Of a stretch of DNA of 64,000 bases, positions 9,350 to 20,500 are shown piece after piece (positions within the stretch are counted from its first letter, which is position 1; every line of letters starts with the position of its first letter). The notes under the pieces are model-generated. The model was not told the DNA's origin and searched no databases. It saw only the letters and a program-made list of their open reading frames with translations. The stretch is from the NCBI GenBank assembly GCA_002281535.1, contig NCGD01000001.1:62001-126000 (forward strand), given 5' to 3'. This DNA comes from Sphingomonas sp. 28-63-12 (GTDB lineage Bacteria; Pseudomonadota; Alphaproteobacteria; Sphingomonadales; Sphingomonadaceae). The translations under genes and the position numbers were made by a program.

Positions 9350-9946
9350 ATGGTGCTGCGCCCGCTGATCTTGTGTCTCCTGATGGTCCCGCTCGTCGCC
9401 GGCGGTTGCGATAGGCAATCGAGCGCGCCTGAGCAAGCAAACGCCGCCGCCATGCCCGATGAGGTCAAGTCAGCGCCCCGTGCCAAGCCCGCGACGACGG
9501 GCGCGATGGGCGTGCTCGATCGGAGCCACAAGGGCGAAGCGGCATCGACGCTGCAATTCCTTGATCCGGCCGGCACCCCGGTGACGCTGGCAAGTTTTGC
9601 CGGCAAGCCGGTGCTGCTCAACCTCTGGGCGACCTGGTGTGCACCGTGCGTCGCCGAAATGCCCACGCTCGATGCGCTGGCGGTACGGGAGGGCGGGACG
9701 CTGACCATCGTTCCCGTTAGTCAGGATCTGGAGGGCGCGGCCAAGGTCGATCCCTTCTTCAAGAACGCGCAGTTCAAGGCGCTCAAACCCTATCGCGACC
9801 CGCAGGCGGCGCTCAGCATCGCCTTTCAGGCCAATCTGCCGACCACGATCCTGTATGATTCGACCGGCCATGAAGTGTGGCGGATGCTCGGCGGCGTCGA
9901 CTGGACCGGCCCGCAGGCCGCCGCTTTGCTTGCTGAGGCGAAATAG
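9350..9946 (+). CDS. TlpA-family thioredoxin-like lipoprotein
   Basis: A periplasm-facing thiol-disulfide reductase of the TlpA/ResA type. The 198-residue product has a signal peptide with a lipobox-like site (LVAGGC, Cys near residue 20), a low-complexity linker to about residue 60, then a thioredoxin fold with the active-site motif WCAPC around residue 100 and the cis-Pro in NLPTTILYD near residue 165. ATG 9350 is favoured because the signal peptide begins there and GGAG lies 12 bases upstream; ATG 9326 would add eight residues. A role in cytochrome c or general periplasmic redox is family inference. Confidence 0.85.
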   Translation: MVLRPLILCLLMVPLVAGGCDRQSSAPEQANAAAMPDEVKSAPRAKPATTGAMGVLDRSHKGEAASTLQFLDPAGTPVTLASFAGKPVLLNLWATWCAPCVAEMPTLDALAVREGGTLTIVPVSQDLEGAAKVDPFFKNAQFKALKPYRDPQAALSIAFQANLPTTILYDSTGHEVWRMLGGVDWTGPQAAALLAEAK

Positions 9947-10028
9947 GCACGCCGCTTGCCAAAACTATGACACTGCCGTTAGCCTAAACCCGATTGGCGC
10001 CTTCGGTGCGCCGTGCGGAAGGAATCGC

Positions 10029-10946
10029 ATGCCCAAGCTGCCTGTCAATGGCGTCGAACTTCATTATGAGGAAAGCGGCGATAAGGCTGCCCCCGTCATC
10101 CTGCTGATCATGGGGCTTGGCACCCAGCATATCGCCTGGCCGGAGCCGTTTGTCGCGGGGCTGGTCGATGCGGGCTACCGCGTCATCCAATATGATAACC
10201 GCGACATTGGCGAATCGACGTATCTCCACGGGGCCTCCGCCGTCAGCCCGGTGGTGGCGATCATCGCCGCACGGCTGGGGCTGCGTTTTCCGCTCGCTTA
10301 TTCGATCGCCGATATGGCGGCGGACGCGGTTGGGCTGCTCGATGCGCTTGATATTCAGGCGGCCCATATCGTTGGCGTGTCGATGGGCGGCATGATCGCG
10401 CAGCGGATCGCAATCGCGGCGCCAGACCATGTCCTCAGTCTCACGTCGATCATGTCGTCGAGCGGCGCGCACGGCCTGCCCGGGCCGTCGCCCGAACTGC
10501 GCAGGCGGCTGACGGCCAGGCGGCCTGCCAATCCCGACCGCAACTGGGCGATTGAGGCGGGGGCTGAGCTGCTCGCAATGATCGGACACCCCGATTCCAC
10601 CCGCCCGGCGGATGCCTATCGCGCGCTCGCCGCGGCGGCGTTTGATCGCGGGTATAACCCGCTGGGTGTGCGGCGGCAGATGCTGGCCATCATTGCAGAT
10701 CGAACACGGGCGGTGGCGCTGCCCCGCGTCGCGGCGCCGACATTGGTGATCCACGGCGCCGCCGATCCGCTGGTGCCGATGGCATGCAGTGAAGATATTG
10801 CGCGCCGGATTCCCAATGCGCGGCTCGTCATCATCCCGGACATGGCGCATGATCTGCCGCCGTCAAAGGTCGGCCAGATGGTCACGCTGATCGCCGATCA
10901 TGCCCGGTCGGCGACCGAGCAGCCCGCCGAAACGATCGCTGCCTGA
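10029..10946 (+). CDS. Alpha/beta-fold hydrolase
   Basis: A soluble 305-residue alpha/beta hydrolase. The oxyanion region LLIMGLGTQ, the nucleophile elbow GVSMGG (Ser near residue 118), an acid in GAADPLVP near residue 243 and the His in DMAHDLP near residue 273 form a complete triad. It resembles esterases of the aclacinomycin-methylesterase group, but the substrate is unknown. ATG 10029 follows a GGAAGGA ribosome binding site; the longer open frame upstream has no such site. Confidence 0.85.
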   Translation: MPKLPVNGVELHYEESGDKAAPVILLIMGLGTQHIAWPEPFVAGLVDAGYRVIQYDNRDIGESTYLHGASAVSPVVAIIAARLGLRFPLAYSIADMAADAVGLLDALDIQAAHIVGVSMGGMIAQRIAIAAPDHVLSLTSIMSSSGAHGLPGPSPELRRRLTARRPANPDRNWAIEAGAELLAMIGHPDSTRPADAYRALAAAAFDRGYNPLGVRRQMLAIIADRTRAVALPRVAAPTLVIHGAADPLVPMACSEDIARRIPNARLVIIPDMAHDLPPSKVGQMVTLIADHARSATEQPAETIAA

Positions 10947-10962
10947 CCTGTCGCCAGGCCGG

Positions 10963-10990
10963 TTGCGCTGCAGCGATCCCCAGCTATTCT
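10963..10990 (+). promoter_or_regulatory. Possible sigma-70 promoter of dctA
   Basis: TTGCGC (10963-10968), 16 bases, TATTCT (10985-10990), placed 46 bases before the dctA start codon. The boxes are imperfect and this is a visual match only. Confidence 0.35.
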
Positions 10991-11035
10991 GTCGCTCGCG
11001 GCAATCGATCGGGCGCGCGCCGCGACGGGGGATGA

Positions 11036-12373
11036 ATGAGGATCGACACTAGCCGATCGCCGGCGATGCCGCCCGCCCGCGCCTGGTGGCAACATCTCTA
11101 TGTTCAGGTATTGGCCGCGATCGCCCTGGGCGCCGTGATCGGCCATTGCTGGCCAGCTACCGGCGAAGCGCTCAAGCCGCTTGGCGATGCCTTCATCAAA
11201 TTGGTCAAGATGGTGATCGCGCCGGTGATCTTCCTGTCGGTGGTCAGCGGCATTGCCGGCATGCGCGACATTGGCGGCGTTGGCCGGGTCGCGGCCAAAG
11301 CCTTTGGCTATTTTCTGGTGGTGTCCACTGGCGCGCTGTTCTTCGGTCTCGCGGTCGCCAATCTGGTCAGGCCGGGCGCCGGGCTCAACATCGATCCGGC
11401 GACGCTCGATCCGGGCGCGGTCGCCGATTATGTCCATAAGGCGCATGACACCTCGGTGGTCGGCTTTCTGACCGACATCATCCCGACCACGCTGGTTTCA
11501 GCGCTGACCGACGGATCGATCCTGCAAACCTTGTTCGTAGCGATCCTGTTCGGCGTCGCGCTGTCGCTGGTCGGCAAGCCCGCCGCGCCCGTGCTCGATC
11601 TGGTCGATCGGCTAGCGCTGGTGATCTTCCGGCTGGTGGCGATGCTGATGCGGCTCGCGCCGATCGGTGCGTTTGGCGCGATCGCCTTCACGATCGGCAA
11701 GTTCGGGATCGGCGCGCTCGCCAATCTCGGCGCACTGGTGGCCACCTTCTATCTCACCTCGATCACGTTTGTCCTGATCGTGCTGGGGATCATTGCCCGG
11801 GTCCACGGCTTTTCGGTAGTGCGGCTGATTGTCTATCTGCGTGCCGAGCTGCTGCTGGTGCTCGGCACCTCATCGTCCGAAGCGGCCTTGCCAAGCCTGA
11901 TCGGCAAGCTCGAAGCAGCGGGCTGCGATCGCAGCATTGTCGGGCTGGTCGTACCCACCGGCTATTCGTTCAATCTTGACGGCACCAACATCTATATGAC
12001 GCTGGCGGCACTCTTCATCGCCCAGGCGACCAACGTGTCGCTGACGTTCGATCAGCAGCTGGCGTTGCTCGCCGTCGCGATGCTGAGCTCGAAAGGGGCG
12101 GCCGGGGTCACAGGTGCAGGTTTCATCACCTTGGCGGCGACGCTGTCAATCGTGCCGACCGTGCCGGTCGCCGGGATGGCGCTGATCCTGGGGATTGATC
12201 GCTTCATGTCCGAATGTCGCAGCCTGACCAATTTCATGGGCAATGCGGTGGCAACGATTGTCGTCGCGCGCTGGGAAGGCGCGCTCGATCGCGATCGTCT
12301 GGCGGCGGTGCTGGCCGGGGGGCAACCGATCGCACCAGTTGCGCCACCAAGCGTCGAGAGCGCTACCGATTAG
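11036..12373 (+). CDS. dctA: C4-dicarboxylate:cation symporter DctA
   Basis: DctA imports succinate, fumarate and malate across the inner membrane with protons or sodium. The 445-residue product fits the family in length. It has about eight membrane helices and two re-entrant loops, with the hallmark stretches [17 protein letters not shown] near residue 60, the serine-rich [13 protein letters not shown] near residue 280 and [16 protein letters not shown] near residue 305. GGGGGA stands just before ATG 11036. Neighbours do not suggest a dedicated two-component dct regulator. Confidence 0.93.
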   Translation: MRIDTSRSPAMPPARAWWQHLYVQVLAAIALGAVIGHCWPATGEALKPLGDAFIKLVKMVIAPVIFLSVVSGIAGMRDIGGVGRVAAKAFGYFLVVSTGALFFGLAVANLVRPGAGLNIDPATLDPGAVADYVHKAHDTSVVGFLTDIIPTTLVSALTDGSILQTLFVAILFGVALSLVGKPAAPVLDLVDRLALVIFRLVAMLMRLAPIGAFGAIAFTIGKFGIGALANLGALVATFYLTSITFVLIVLGIIARVHGFSVVRLIVYLRAELLLVLGTSSSEAALPSLIGKLEAAGCDRSIVGLVVPTGYSFNLDGTNIYMTLAALFIAQATNVSLTFDQQLALLAVAMLSSKGAAGVTGAGFITLAATLSIVPTVPVAGMALILGIDRFMSECRSLTNFMGNAVATIVVARWEGALDRDRLAAVLAGGQPIAPVAPPSVESATD

Positions 12374-12436
12374 CAAAATGCCGGCTACAGCCGTGGCCAG
12401 CGCCCGCCCTTGCCGGCTGACCAGAGGGAAGAATGA

Positions 12437-13375
12437 ATGACGGGACGGATCCTGCTGATCGCGATGGGGTTGGCACTGATGGCGCGGCCTGCAGCGGCTC
12501 AGCAAACCGCCGTCGCGCCGGGCGCTGCCCCAGCCGTCGCGCCCCTAGCCGCCTCTGCGCCCGCCCGATCGATCCTGTTTGTCGGCAACAGCTTCACTTA
12601 TGGGGCCCTGTCGCCGGTTCGGCGCTACCGCGCCGAGACGGTCACCGATCTCAACCAGAGCGGGATCGGCGGCGTGCCCGCACTGTTCAAGCGCTTCACA
12701 GATCAGGCCGGATTGGCCTATGCCGTCAGCCTGGAAACGGCCAGCGGCATGGGGCTGGATTATCATTATACGCAAAAGCGTGCGCTGATCGACAAGGCCT
12801 GGGACGTCGTGATCCTGCAGGATTTCAGCACGCTCGATCGCGCCAAACCCGGCGATTCAGGGCTTCATCGTCGTTTTGCCGCGCTGCTGGCGAAGATGAT
12901 CGTCGCGCGCAACCCTGCCGTCGATATCGAGCTGAGCGCGACCTGGTCGCGCGCCGATCTGGTCTATAAGCCCGGCAGCCCCTGGTCAGGCCAACCGATC
13001 GACCGAATGGCAGCCGACCTGCGCCGCGCGGCCGATCAGGCTCGGGCGGCATCCCGGCAGATTCGCGGCGTCATCCCGATCGGTGAGGCCTGGAGCCGCG
13101 CCATCGTTGCCGGGCTTGCCGATCCCAATCCCTATGACGGCATCGGCTTTGGCCAGATCGACCTGTGGAGCTATGATCAATATCACGCCAGCGCTTATGG
13201 CTATTATCTCGAGGCACTGCTGGTCTTCGGCCGGGTGACCGGGCTTGATCCGCGCAGCCTGGGTGTGGGGGAACTGGCCGCCGATGATCTGGGGTTCGCG
13301 CCGGGGGTTACCCTTGCCTTGCAGCGGATCGCCGCCGACCAGCTGGCCAGCGAGACCGCCCTCTCGCGCCGCTGA
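12437..13375 (+). CDS. Secreted SGNH/GDSL-type hydrolase (DUF4886-like)
   Basis: A 312-residue exported protein with a cleavable signal peptide (about residues 1-21). The motif ILFVGNSFTYG at about residue 48 supplies the SGNH block-I serine, and DQYHASAYGYYL near residue 243 supplies the Asp/His pair of block V. This is the arrangement of GDSL-like esterases often grouped as DUF4886. The natural ester is unknown. A GAGGGA ribosome binding site precedes the ATG, which overlaps an out-of-frame ATG at 12433. It is convergent with the metalloprotease operon. Confidence 0.75.
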   Translation: MTGRILLIAMGLALMARPAAAQQTAVAPGAAPAVAPLAASAPARSILFVGNSFTYGALSPVRRYRAETVTDLNQSGIGGVPALFKRFTDQAGLAYAVSLETASGMGLDYHYTQKRALIDKAWDVVILQDFSTLDRAKPGDSGLHRRFAALLAKMIVARNPAVDIELSATWSRADLVYKPGSPWSGQPIDRMAADLRRAADQARAASRQIRGVIPIGEAWSRAIVAGLADPNPYDGIGFGQIDLWSYDQYHASAYGYYLEALLVFGRVTGLDPRSLGVGELAADDLGFAPGVTLALQRIAADQLASETALSRR

Positions 13376-13393
13376 CCGCCATTATTGCGCCGC

Positions 13394-15883
13394 TTAGCCC
13401 CCCAGTGGCGGGCCGGGCGGCTGCGGGAAGCGCGAGCGCGGTCCCTTACCCCAGGGCACCGAGATCGCCTTGGGGGCGTTTTCGGCTGGGTTTTCGAGAT
13501 AATGCCTGATATCGCGCGCGGTCTGGTGGTAAAAGGCCGTTGCCATCGGATCGCCCCCGCTGCGCGTGGCAAGCGATATGGCGAGGGCGTTGAGCTTGTC
13601 GAGCACATAGGCGCGCGCCTCGGGCGATCCGGCCTTCGCACCAAGGATCATCATCGCGTCAAGCGTTACCGCCTGCGTGACCCGACGCAGCGCCCGACCA
13701 CCCCCATCGGCATCGCCGGGCGCGTTCCAGCTATGCGCGAGAACAGTATCGACCATTTCGGCAAAGCCAAGCGTACCCGGTTGCCGCGCCGCCAGCGCCA
13801 CCATCCGCGCAGCCCGATCAGCATCGAACAGCGGCTCGATCACCAGCGCGACCAGAATGCGGGCTGCGCGCAGCTGATCAAACGCCGGATCGGTCGACAG
13901 ATCCTCCAGATTATTGCCGGGATCAGGGGTTAATTGCGCCAGCAAGGTCTCGGGCAACATCAGGTTTTTAGGCTCGATCGCCTCCATCAGCAGTGAAAGC
14001 ACCTCGCGCTGGAGCTTGGCGGGAATGAAGGCGGTCGGCGGCATCGTCTCGCCCTTGACGACGATGTTGGTGTACAGGCCGCCGACATATTTGACGGCGG
14101 ATTCAATCGCGTAGCGGTGATGAAGATAGGCCATCCACAACCGGGTGTTGCGCAGCGCGTCGATAGGTTCGCCGGGCATCAGCATGGCAGGGCCGTAATG
14201 CGCGATCATGATGGCGCGCGCAGCCATCGCCTCGCGCAGATTCTCGGTGGGCGTCGCGCGGTCATCGTACCAGGTCCAACGCGGATCGCTGTCGGGCACA
14301 TAGAGCAGCCCCTTGGTGCGCATATCCGCGACAACTCCATCTAGCCCCGCCTTTTCGCTCGCGGCGGCAAAGGGCGTATAGGCATAGCGCACCATCATCA
14401 CGTCATAGGCGCCGATCTCCTTTTCGAAGGATTCGCTCAGGTCGAGCTTGCCACCGACCACCTTCACGCGCGGGGTGGGATATTCCATAACTGAGGCGCG
14501 ATCGTTGAGGCTGGACGCGAAGTTATGGTCAAAGCCCTGGGCATGGCCAAGCTCATGCGCGGTCAGCAAAGCCTGGCGCAGCAGCACCATGTCGCGCTGG
14601 CCGGGGGGCATCGCCACCATCTTGTCGCTGCTCAGCAGATCGGCGTCCGCCACGGTGACGCCGCTGCCGTCGCCGGGCAGGCCGCCGACATAGGCGTCCC
14701 AATAATTGCCGACCGTGCGGACACGGTAAGCGTCCATATGCGTCTTGGCGCCGATGATCTCGCCGGTGCGTGGATCGCGATAGGTGCCACCGCTGGAAAA
14801 GCCGCGCTCGTCGCGGTCGATCCACAGGACATAGGCGTAGCGAATGTCCATGGGGTCCATATCTGCCGGTGCATCCTCGGCATGGATCGCGTTGATGAAG
14901 CCGGCCGCCTCATAGGCCTTGTTCCACCACAGCAGCCCGGCCTTCATCGCGTGGCGGATCGGATCAGGAATGGCGGGATCGAAATAGAAGGTGATTGGCT
15001 TGACCGGCTCGCTCATCGCAGCAGCGGGGTCTTTTTTCTCTAGCCGCCAGCGGGTGACCCATTCCTCATTGGGGCCCTCGCTAAACGGTTTGGAGAAATC
15101 CTTGAAGCGCAGTGTGCTGACGCCGATCCGCGGATCTCCTGCACGCGGGATATAACCGGTCGGCGCGCGCAGAAAGCTGTGGTGGATACGGATCGTCATC
15201 ATCCGCGGGTCGGGGGTGACGTTGCTGACCAGCGAACCCGCGGCATCGGTGACAAAGGTCGAGACAGTCTCGATCTCGCTATTGTCGACAAACGCCTTCA
15301 TCCGCGCCGGGTAGAAGCTGCTCCGGGCGGCGTCGAATTTGAAGCTGCCCTGATTGGCGCGCTTCAGCTGGCCCTCGATATTTGCCGCATCGCGCATGAA
15401 CAAGGCGGTCGCATCCACCATGACCTTGCCGCCGATCTCGCTATCGATCGGCAGCGCGGCGAGCACCGAGGTCGGAAATGAGGCGGCGACCTCCGCCTGG
15501 CGGGCAGGCGTGCCGCTCACGGCGCGATAATCGGTGTTCTGTGCAACCACCAGGACGCGGCCACCGGCCCGTTCGAAATGGATGACTTCGCCCGCCAAAA
15601 TCCCGCGATCGAACGGCAGCTCGACCGAACCGCCGCCGGTTGCGGCCGAAACATAATAGAGAATGTCGGTGTCAAAAGCCGGAATTTCGATCAGTACGCG
15701 CCCCTTGGTGGCATCCCAGACAAAGGGGATGTAGCCATCCACCCGCTGCCCGGCCGGCGTGGCCAGCGCCGGCGCTGCTGCCGGGTCCTTGGCCAGCACC
15801 ACGCTTGCCGTGCTGGCCAACAGCAAGGCCGTCAGCAGGTGACGGGCAACGCGGCGCCGTCCGAGCGCAATCGAGCGCTTCAT
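13394..15883 (-). CDS. Exported zinc-dependent metalloprotease (DUF5117/DUF5118 type)
   Basis: An 829-residue secreted peptidase. After a basic signal peptide (to about residue 32) comes a large N-terminal domain, then the metzincin-type zinc site HELGHAQGFDH at residues 443-453 (HExxHxxGxxH), where His443, His447 and His453 bind zinc and Glu444 is the base. This fits the DUF5117/DUF5118 metalloprotease family common in sphingomonads and Bacteroidetes. ATG 15883 is preferred to the adjacent ATG 15886 because it is 7 bases from GGAG. It is the last gene of the operon with the M20 hydrolase and TonB receptor, which suggests peptide degradation. Confidence 0.85.
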   Translation of the reverse strand: MKRSIALGRRRVARHLLTALLLASTASVVLAKDPAAAPALATPAGQRVDGYIPFVWDATKGRVLIEIPAFDTDILYYVSAATGGGSVELPFDRGILAGEVIHFERAGGRVLVVAQNTDYRAVSGTPARQAEVAASFPTSVLAALPIDSEIGGKVMVDATALFMRDAANIEGQLKRANQGSFKFDAARSSFYPARMKAFVDNSEIETVSTFVTDAAGSLVSNVTPDPRMMTIRIHHSFLRAPTGYIPRAGDPRIGVSTLRFKDFSKPFSEGPNEEWVTRWRLEKKDPAAAMSEPVKPITFYFDPAIPDPIRHAMKAGLLWWNKAYEAAGFINAIHAEDAPADMDPMDIRYAYVLWIDRDERGFSSGGTYRDPRTGEIIGAKTHMDAYRVRTVGNYWDAYVGGLPGDGSGVTVADADLLSSDKMVAMPPGQRDMVLLRQALLTAHELGHAQGFDHNFASSLNDRASVMEYPTPRVKVVGGKLDLSESFEKEIGAYDVMMVRYAYTPFAAASEKAGLDGVVADMRTKGLLYVPDSDPRWTWYDDRATPTENLREAMAARAIMIAHYGPAMLMPGEPIDALRNTRLWMAYLHHRYAIESAVKYVGGLYTNIVVKGETMPPTAFIPAKLQREVLSLLMEAIEPKNLMLPETLLAQLTPDPGNNLEDLSTDPAFDQLRAARILVALVIEPLFDADRAARMVALAARQPGTLGFAEMVDTVLAHSWNAPGDADGGGRALRRVTQAVTLDAMMILGAKAGSPEARAYVLDKLNALAISLATRSGGDPMATAFYHQTARDIRHYLENPAENAPKAISVPWGKGPRSRFPQPPGPPLGG

Positions 15884-15968
15884 CATGTCTCTCCGAATTT
15901 TCTGGGGCAGGGGCGGCGCTGTGGCCGACAAGGCGGCAGGCGACCCAATCGGGCCGCCCGCCTGCGGG

Positions 15969-17552
15969 TTATTTCTTTGCGCCACTTGGATAGGCGATGC
16001 CGAGCTGATCGAGATAGGACGCGTATTTGGTCGGATCGTAGTAATATTTTTCCATCTGCGGCCGCATCTCGCGCATCAATTTCTCGTTTAGCCAGATCGC
16101 CGGCTGGTCCTCGGCGGTCAGCACCGGGGCATAGCTGTCGGTCTTTTTCTGGACGTCCTCGAAATAGGTCTTGGCCGCCGCCAGCAATTTGGGTGTCGTC
16201 ATCATATCGAGCACCGTCATTGCCACCGCCTTCGCCCCGGCGACCGCGCCCTTGTGCGCAATCGGCGTCGCCATCGCGATCGCCGCCGTCACATTATGGC
16301 CGATCGTGCTGGGCACGTTTGAGGGATAGCGGATCGTGATCGTCGGCACCGCCCACATGATGTCACCGATATCGTCGGACCCGCCGCCCTGTGAAACGCC
16401 ACGGCTTTCGGGCGTCGACAGGGCGCCGATATCGCTCTTCAACGGCTGGATCTTCAGGCCATTTGCCTCCTGCACCGCCCTGGCAAAGGCCTGGTCGTCC
16501 GCGCTCCATTTCGGCATGCCGACTGCCTTGATGTTGAGATAGGCCGCCTCGGCAAGCGGCTTGTTGGCGAAATTGGGCGCAGCATAGCCGAGCACCTTGC
16601 GCGTGACCGTGGTGCCGGTTGCCTTGGCGGCGGCTTCGGAGATTTCGTTGCCGGTCTGGTACAGATCGGCAATCGACTTGAAGGTCCGTTCACGGAAATA
16701 ATACCAGACCGCAGCCTCGCCCGGCACGATATTGGGCTGGCCACCGCCATTGGTGATCACATAATGCGAACGCTGGGTAAGCGGCAGATGTTCGCGGCGC
16801 ATGTTCCAGGCCATGTCCATCACCTCGACCCCGTCGAGCGCGCTGCGCCCGGCCCAGGGAGCGCCTGCGGCATGCGATGTCTTGCCGTGGAAGCTATACT
16901 CGACCGAGACCATACCGTTCTGGCCGAGATCGCCATAAGCGGTGCCGAAATCGTTGCTGACATGGGTGAAGATCGACGCGTCGACATCCTTGAACAGCCC
17001 GGCGCGGACATAATAGGCCTTGGTTGCGAGCAATTCCTCGGCGACCCCAGGCCAGATCATCAGCCGGCCCTTGATGTGGTTCTTGATCATCACATCCTTG
17101 GCCGCGATCGCCGCCGCGACGATCAGCGGCATGCCTGAATTATGCCCTTCGCCATGGCCCGGGGCACCAACCACCATCGGCGTGATCGTGGGGCTGCCGG
17201 GATATTGCGACAGGCCAAGCAGGCAATCGATATCGCTGCCCAGCGCGATCTTGGGGCCGCCTTCACCCCATTCCGCGGTCCAGGCGGTCGGGATGCCGGC
17301 GACCCCCCTGGTAATCTTGAAGCCGTTCTTCTCGAGAATGGCGGTGATATAGTCGGACGTCCGGAACTCCTGGAAACCCGGCTCGGCAAAGCTGAAGATC
17401 GAATCGACCATTTCCTGAACCAGCTTGGCGTGGGCATCGACATCTGCCGCCGCCGCCGCCTTGAGCGCCGGCTTGGCCTGCGCCTGCGCCTGGGGCGCAT
17501 AAAGCGCGGTCCCGGCGAGCAGGGCAGCCCCTGCAATCGATAATTTCATCAT
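15969..17552 (-). CDS. Exported M20-family amidohydrolase (AbgB-like)
   Basis: A 527-residue exported metallo-amidohydrolase of the M20D/AbgB group, which cleaves N-acyl or aminoacyl amides such as p-aminobenzoyl-glutamate. The signal peptide runs to about residue 24. Metal and catalytic motifs visible are ALGSDIDCL, GHGEGHNSG and GVAEELLATK (the Glu-Glu pair), with a second His-rich segment YSFHGKTSHAAGAPW in the lid domain. ATG 17552 is the middle of three consecutive ATG codons and is best spaced from GGGAG. It starts 30 bases after the receptor gene ends, and 85 bases separate it from the metalloprotease. Confidence 0.87.
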   Translation of the reverse strand: MMKLSIAGAALLAGTALYAPQAQAQAKPALKAAAAADVDAHAKLVQEMVDSIFSFAEPGFQEFRTSDYITAILEKNGFKITRGVAGIPTAWTAEWGEGGPKIALGSDIDCLLGLSQYPGSPTITPMVVGAPGHGEGHNSGMPLIVAAAIAAKDVMIKNHIKGRLMIWPGVAEELLATKAYYVRAGLFKDVDASIFTHVSNDFGTAYGDLGQNGMVSVEYSFHGKTSHAAGAPWAGRSALDGVEVMDMAWNMRREHLPLTQRSHYVITNGGGQPNIVPGEAAVWYYFRERTFKSIADLYQTGNEISEAAAKATGTTVTRKVLGYAAPNFANKPLAEAAYLNIKAVGMPKWSADDQAFARAVQEANGLKIQPLKSDIGALSTPESRGVSQGGGSDDIGDIMWAVPTITIRYPSNVPSTIGHNVTAAIAMATPIAHKGAVAGAKAVAMTVLDMMTTPKLLAAAKTYFEDVQKKTDSYAPVLTAEDQPAIWLNEKLMREMRPQMEKYYYDPTKYASYLDQLGIAYPSGAKK

Positions 17553-17581
17553 CATGTCTCTCCCTTTTTTCATTGGATCGG

Positions 17582-20500
17582 TCACAGGCCGAAGCGGATG
17601 CCAAGCCGGAACACCCGGCCGAGCACGTCGTAAAGCTGGCGGTTGGTCTGCGGATAGGCTGGCGTATTGTTGCCGGTCGGGCCGTTGCCGACCAGCACCG
17701 GATCGGTATCGAGGATGTTGCGCACCGACAGGAAGGCGGTGAATTTCGCCCGGCCAATTTCGAAACTATGATTGGCCTGGAGATCAAAATAGATCGCACC
17801 GGCAATGTCGTTGCGGTTGACGGTCCGGTTGGCAACAGTCGAAACCGGGCAATCGGTGGTGCAGACGATATAGCTATTGTCATAGACGCCGCCGCTCACG
17901 CCGCGACCGACCAGCTGGAAGCCCCAGGGGCCAACATCATAGCCGCCCGAGAAGCGGAAGTTCCACAGTGGCAAGCTGCCCGAATTCTGCCCCGCCGCCT
18001 CGGTCGGCACATCAACGCCATTGTTGGTGTAGAGGCTGATATTGCGCGTGGCGAGCGCGCGCAGCGTCAGGTTGCCGGGGCCGACCGCCCGGCGATAGCT
18101 GGCCTCGATATCGATTCCGCGCGATTTGATCGCAACGAAGTTGGTCGGCTTCAGCTCGATGCTGGTGATGAGCAGGCCGGCGGTCGTCACCCCGCGGCCA
18201 CCTGTTGTCGAGATTGCCTGGCAGGCCGCTGAATTGGCCTGTTCATAGCATTGCGTGACGAGGGTCTGCGCGGTCAGCGTGCTGATGGCGCCGCTCAACT
18301 GGATATCGAAATAGTCGACCGACATGGCCAGGCCGGGCAGGAAGCGCGGGGTGATGATCGCCCCGACGCCATAGGTCTTGGCGATTTCCGGATCGAGCGC
18401 GGCGTTGCCCACGGTCGATTCATTGAACTGGTCGGCGCGCTGCGCGCCACCGGCCAGCGGTACGTTGACGGTGTTGGTGCGGCCGGTACCCGGGGCGAAC
18501 AGCTCCCCCAGGTTCGGTGCGCGGATATCGCGTGAAATCGTGCCGCGCAGCCGGAAATCGGGGATCACCTGCCAGGTCAGGCCGGTCTTCCACGTCGTCA
18601 CCGTGCCCGATGTCGAATAGTTGGTGACGCGGAACGCCCCGTTGAAATCCGCGCCCTTGAACAGCGGGAAAACGGTTTCGACATAGGCTTCCTTGACGTC
18701 ATAATTGCCAAAGGTCGGCAGGTAGTTGCCGTAAATCCAGGTGCCGCTGGTCACCCCGTTCGCCACGATCGGCCGGAACAGGGGGTCGACCGAGCCGCTC
18801 ACCGATTCCCGCCGATATTCGGCGCCCGTTGCGAAGGAAACCGGCCCGGACCAGTTTTCGAACAGGCTGTTGGTGGAGAAGTTGATTGCCGCCACATCCT
18901 GCTTCAGTGTCTGCTTGCGCAGCGGCTGCAGGCCGCCATAAAGGACGTAATTGAGCGCTTCAGGGGTAATGCCGCCCACACCGATCCGATTGATCGGGAC
19001 GCAGCCATTGTTGACATTGGCCAGCGTCAGCCGCGACCGGCAGACGATGGTGCCGGCAGCGATGCCCGACGCATTGCCCGCCGGGGCGACGACCGCGTCG
19101 GTTGCCAGCGCCATACGCGCGATGTTCCAGGCATTGGTCAGCAGTTCGTTGGTTTTGGTGACGCCCTTTTGGTAATAGGCATCCCAGCGCACGTCGCGAT
19201 CGAACAGATCGAAATTCCCACCGGCGCCAACGACATAGCGAAAGACTTCGCGGGTATTGTCGCTGCCCTGGGGCGGGATGCCGATATTGCTGGTGCCGAT
19301 TGCCACCGTCGTCACCTTGGTGGCGTTGACGGCATTATAGGCATTGACCGAATTGACGAAGCTCGCTGGCAGATAGGCATTGATCAGGCCGCCATTGGCC
19401 ACCGTCGGCGCGACCTGGATGGTGACGCCGGTAGTCGGCGTTTGCTGATAATAGCTCTGGCCCTGGTAGCGGCTATAGGCGAACTGCCCGAAAACCTCGA
19501 TCGCCGGCGAGAATTCATAGCTCAGCCGGCTGAAGGCGCTCTTGCGATCCTCGGACGGCTGGAGCGAGGCGCTGCCGACATGGCCGGCCCGGGTCAGCAG
19601 ATAATCACCGCCGACCATCCACTGGCCGTTAACCGCGCCAAAGGCGAGATTGCCGGTGGTCGCCCGACCCGTCGCCGGATCGATCGTGCTGAAATAGGTG
19701 CCGCGAAATGGCCCGGTGCTGATGAGTCCACCCGGGGTGAACTGGCTGGTGCCGATCCCGCTCTGGATCAGCCGAGACGGCACGGGGCAGAGCGTCGCCG
19801 CGCTGCTATCGGTGCAGGCGGTACCGGTAAAGGCGGGGTTGTCGATCTGGAAAAAACCCGAATTATTCCAGTCGCGATCGATCGTATCGATGCCTTTTTG
19901 CGTGAAATATTCGCCGCTCAGCAGAATATGCCCGCGGCCGCCGGCAAAGTTCATGCCCGCGGTCAGCGACGCCTTGTGGTTGGCGCCGTCGCCATAGGTG
20001 GTGACGCCATATTCATAGTCACCCTTCAGCCCGGTATATTTCTTGTCGAGGATGAAGTTGATCACCCCCGACACGGCATCCGACCCATAGGCGGAGGAAG
20101 CGCCGCCAGTGACGACTTCGACCCGCTCGATCAGCGCCTGTGGAAAGGTATTGACGTCGACCACGCCGCTGGTCGCCGAGGCGACCGAGCGCTGGCCATC
20201 GAACAGCACCAGCGTCCGCTGCGCGCCAAGCGCGCGCAAATTGACCGAGGCGACCCCGGCCAGACCATTGCTGAGCGATCCGTTCGAATTAGCGGCGGTC
20301 TGGCTGCCGCGCACGGCGGGCAACGTGTTGACGAAATCGGCGACATTGGCGGGCGATTCGGTTTGCAGTTCCTTGGCGCCGATCACGCTCACTGGGGTCG
20401 GGGCATTATAGCCGTCGCGCACGATGCGCGATCCGGTGACGACGATCTCGTTGCCGTCCTTGGTCTCTTCGGGCGTTGCGGCCTGATCTTCAGGAACTGC

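Noticed and set aside
9328..9708. 127-codon N-terminal extension of argH
   Set aside because: Lies upstream of the conserved MWGGRF start, covers the divergent thioredoxin-like gene and has no similarity to the family.
15936..15965. GCAGGCG/CGCCTGC inverted repeat between the M20 and metalloprotease genes
   Set aside because: Loop of 16 bases and no T-run; too weak to call an attenuator.
17125..17150. GGCAT and ATGCC arms in the M20 gene, similar to the TetR operator pattern
   Set aside because: The spacer is 9 rather than 5 bases and the site is deep inside coding sequence.
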